A DNA stretch of 7,177 nucleotides from Eubacteriales Family XIII. Incertae Sedis bacterium. Its GTDB lineage: Bacteria > Bacillota > Clostridia > Peptostreptococcales > Anaerovoracaceae. The notes under the pieces were generated by a model. That model searched no databases, was not told where the DNA came from, and was given only the letters and a program-made list of their open reading frames with translations. The DNA lies in the NCBI GenBank assembly GCA_031263875.1, contig JAISEX010000240.1, positions 1-7,177 of the forward strand, in the 5' to 3' direction. Position 1 is the first letter of the stretch. The number at the start of each line of letters is the position of its first letter. The position numbers and the translations under genes are program-made. This document shows positions 6,548 through 7,177 of the stretch, piece after piece.

Positions 6548-6622
6548 ATGGCGAAGGATATTGGATGGTTCGCTGAGAGCGGAAATGAGGCAAAAATAAA
6601 GACAAGGTGGATGTATGAGTAA
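6548..6622 (+). CDS. Possible 24-residue leader ORF overlapping the clpX start
   Basis: ATG at 6548 opens a 24-codon frame ([20 protein letters not shown] and four more residues) ending at TAA 6620-6622. It overlaps the first 8 nt of clpX as ATGAGTAA, the kind of arrangement that can couple translation. Against it, the predicted transcription start leaves only about 7 nt before the ATG, the sequence before it is only a weak GAG/AAA, and no family is recognised. It may be a chance open frame in the clpX leader. Confidence 0.15.
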   Translation: MAKDIGWFAESGNEAKIKTRWMYE

Positions 6623-7177
6623 CTATGATGATAACAAGCAGCTAAAGTGTTCGTTTTGCGGTAAGACGCAGGATCAGGTCAAGCGGTTGATCGCGGGGCC
6701 AGACGTCTACATATGCGACGAGTGCGTGGAATTGTGCCAGGATATAATCCGCGAGGAGTTCGAGAACTTCTATAAGGAGAACGGGGTGCCGGTCCGCGGC
6801 GAGTTCTTCGTGCCGAAACCCAAGGAGATCGACGAGTCACTTTCCGATTATGTGATCGGGCAGGACGAGGCGAAAAAGATGCTCGCGGTGGCGGTCTACA
6901 ACCATTACAAACGCGTGCTGCATGCCGGGCGCATCGACGACGGGGTGGAGATCCAAAAGAGCAATATCGTGATGATAGGGCCGACGGGATCGGGCAAGAC
7001 CCTGCTGGCGCAGACGCTCGCGAAGATATTCAACGTCCCGTTTGCGATTGCGGACGCGACGGCGCTGACCGAGGCGGGCTATGTGGGCGAGGACGTCGAG
7101 AACATCCTGCTGAAACTTATCCAGGCGGCGGACGGCGATATCGAGAAGGCGCAGAAGGGCATTATCTATGTCGACGA
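6615..7177 (+). CDS. clpX: ATP-dependent Clp protease ATP-binding subunit ClpX, N-terminal part, 3' end off window
   Basis: ClpX is the hexameric AAA+ unfoldase that recognises tagged substrates and threads them into ClpP. The visible 187 residues are a little under half of the usual ~420. The N-terminal zinc-binding domain has Cys12, Cys15, Cys34 and Cys37 (CSFC and CDEC). The AAA+ domain follows, with [11 protein letters not shown] (79-88), Walker A GPTGSGKT (122-129), and the pore loop GYVG (155-158). The fragment ends in GIIYVD, inside Walker B; the next codon, starting GA, is cut. The ATG at 6615 is preceded by AGGTGG (6605-6610) with a tight 4-nt spacer. Separation from clpP by 533 nt, with its own promoter, suggests partly independent expression. 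Confidence 0.97.
   Translation, partial: MSNYDDNKQLKCSFCGKTQDQVKRLIAGPDVYICDECVELCQDIIREEFENFYKENGVPVRGEFFVPKPKEIDESLSDYVIGQDEAKKMLAVAVYNHYKRVLHAGRIDDGVEIQKSNIVMIGPTGSGKTLLAQTLAKIFNVPFAIADATALTEAGYVGEDVENILLKLIQAADGDIEKAQKGIIYVD

Overview
The window looks like core chromosome of an anaerobic, GC-rich member of the Bacillota (Clostridia-like). It carries pyruvate:ferredoxin oxidoreductase, a membrane-anchored HtrA-type protease with a long cytoplasmic N-terminus, and the tig-clpP-clpX protein-quality-control block, with strong purine-rich ribosome-binding sites. The order tig-clpP-clpX is widespread in bacteria, so the phylum call rests on the whole set and is an inference. No genus can be named from the sequence alone. 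All five recognised protein genes are on the + strand.

Layout: (1) positions 1-2147 hold the C-terminal ~60% of nifJ (PFOR), cut by the left edge. (2) After a 33-nt gap comes htrA (2181-4064), a trypsin-like protease with one transmembrane helix, a PDZ domain and an unusual Tyr/Gly/Ala-rich, internally duplicated N-terminal tail. (3) A short gap holds an extended -10 promoter and a hairpin at its expected transcription start. It leads into tig (4182-5468), and clpP (5482-6081) follows after 13 nt, so tig and clpP probably share a transcript. (4) A 533-nt non-coding gap (6082-6614) separates clpP from clpX. Its first ~420 nt are GC-rich and full of small inverted repeats; its last ~110 nt are AT-richer and carry a convincing clpX promoter and a ~74-nt leader. 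(5) clpX (6615-7177) is cut by the right edge just before its Walker B glutamate.

How the genes work together: trigger factor meets nascent chains at the ribosome, ClpX unfolds tagged or damaged proteins and feeds them to the ClpP barrel, and HtrA deals with misfolded proteins outside the membrane. PFOR is central anaerobic carbon metabolism and is probably only a positional neighbour.

The genes themselves are ordinary families. The parts that deserve a second look are the HtrA tail, a four-cysteine cluster in PFOR, and the structured clpP-clpX spacer with its competing stem-loops. I see no CRISPR array, tRNA, rRNA, transposase or phage gene, and no evidence that the window holds a wholly new multi-gene system.
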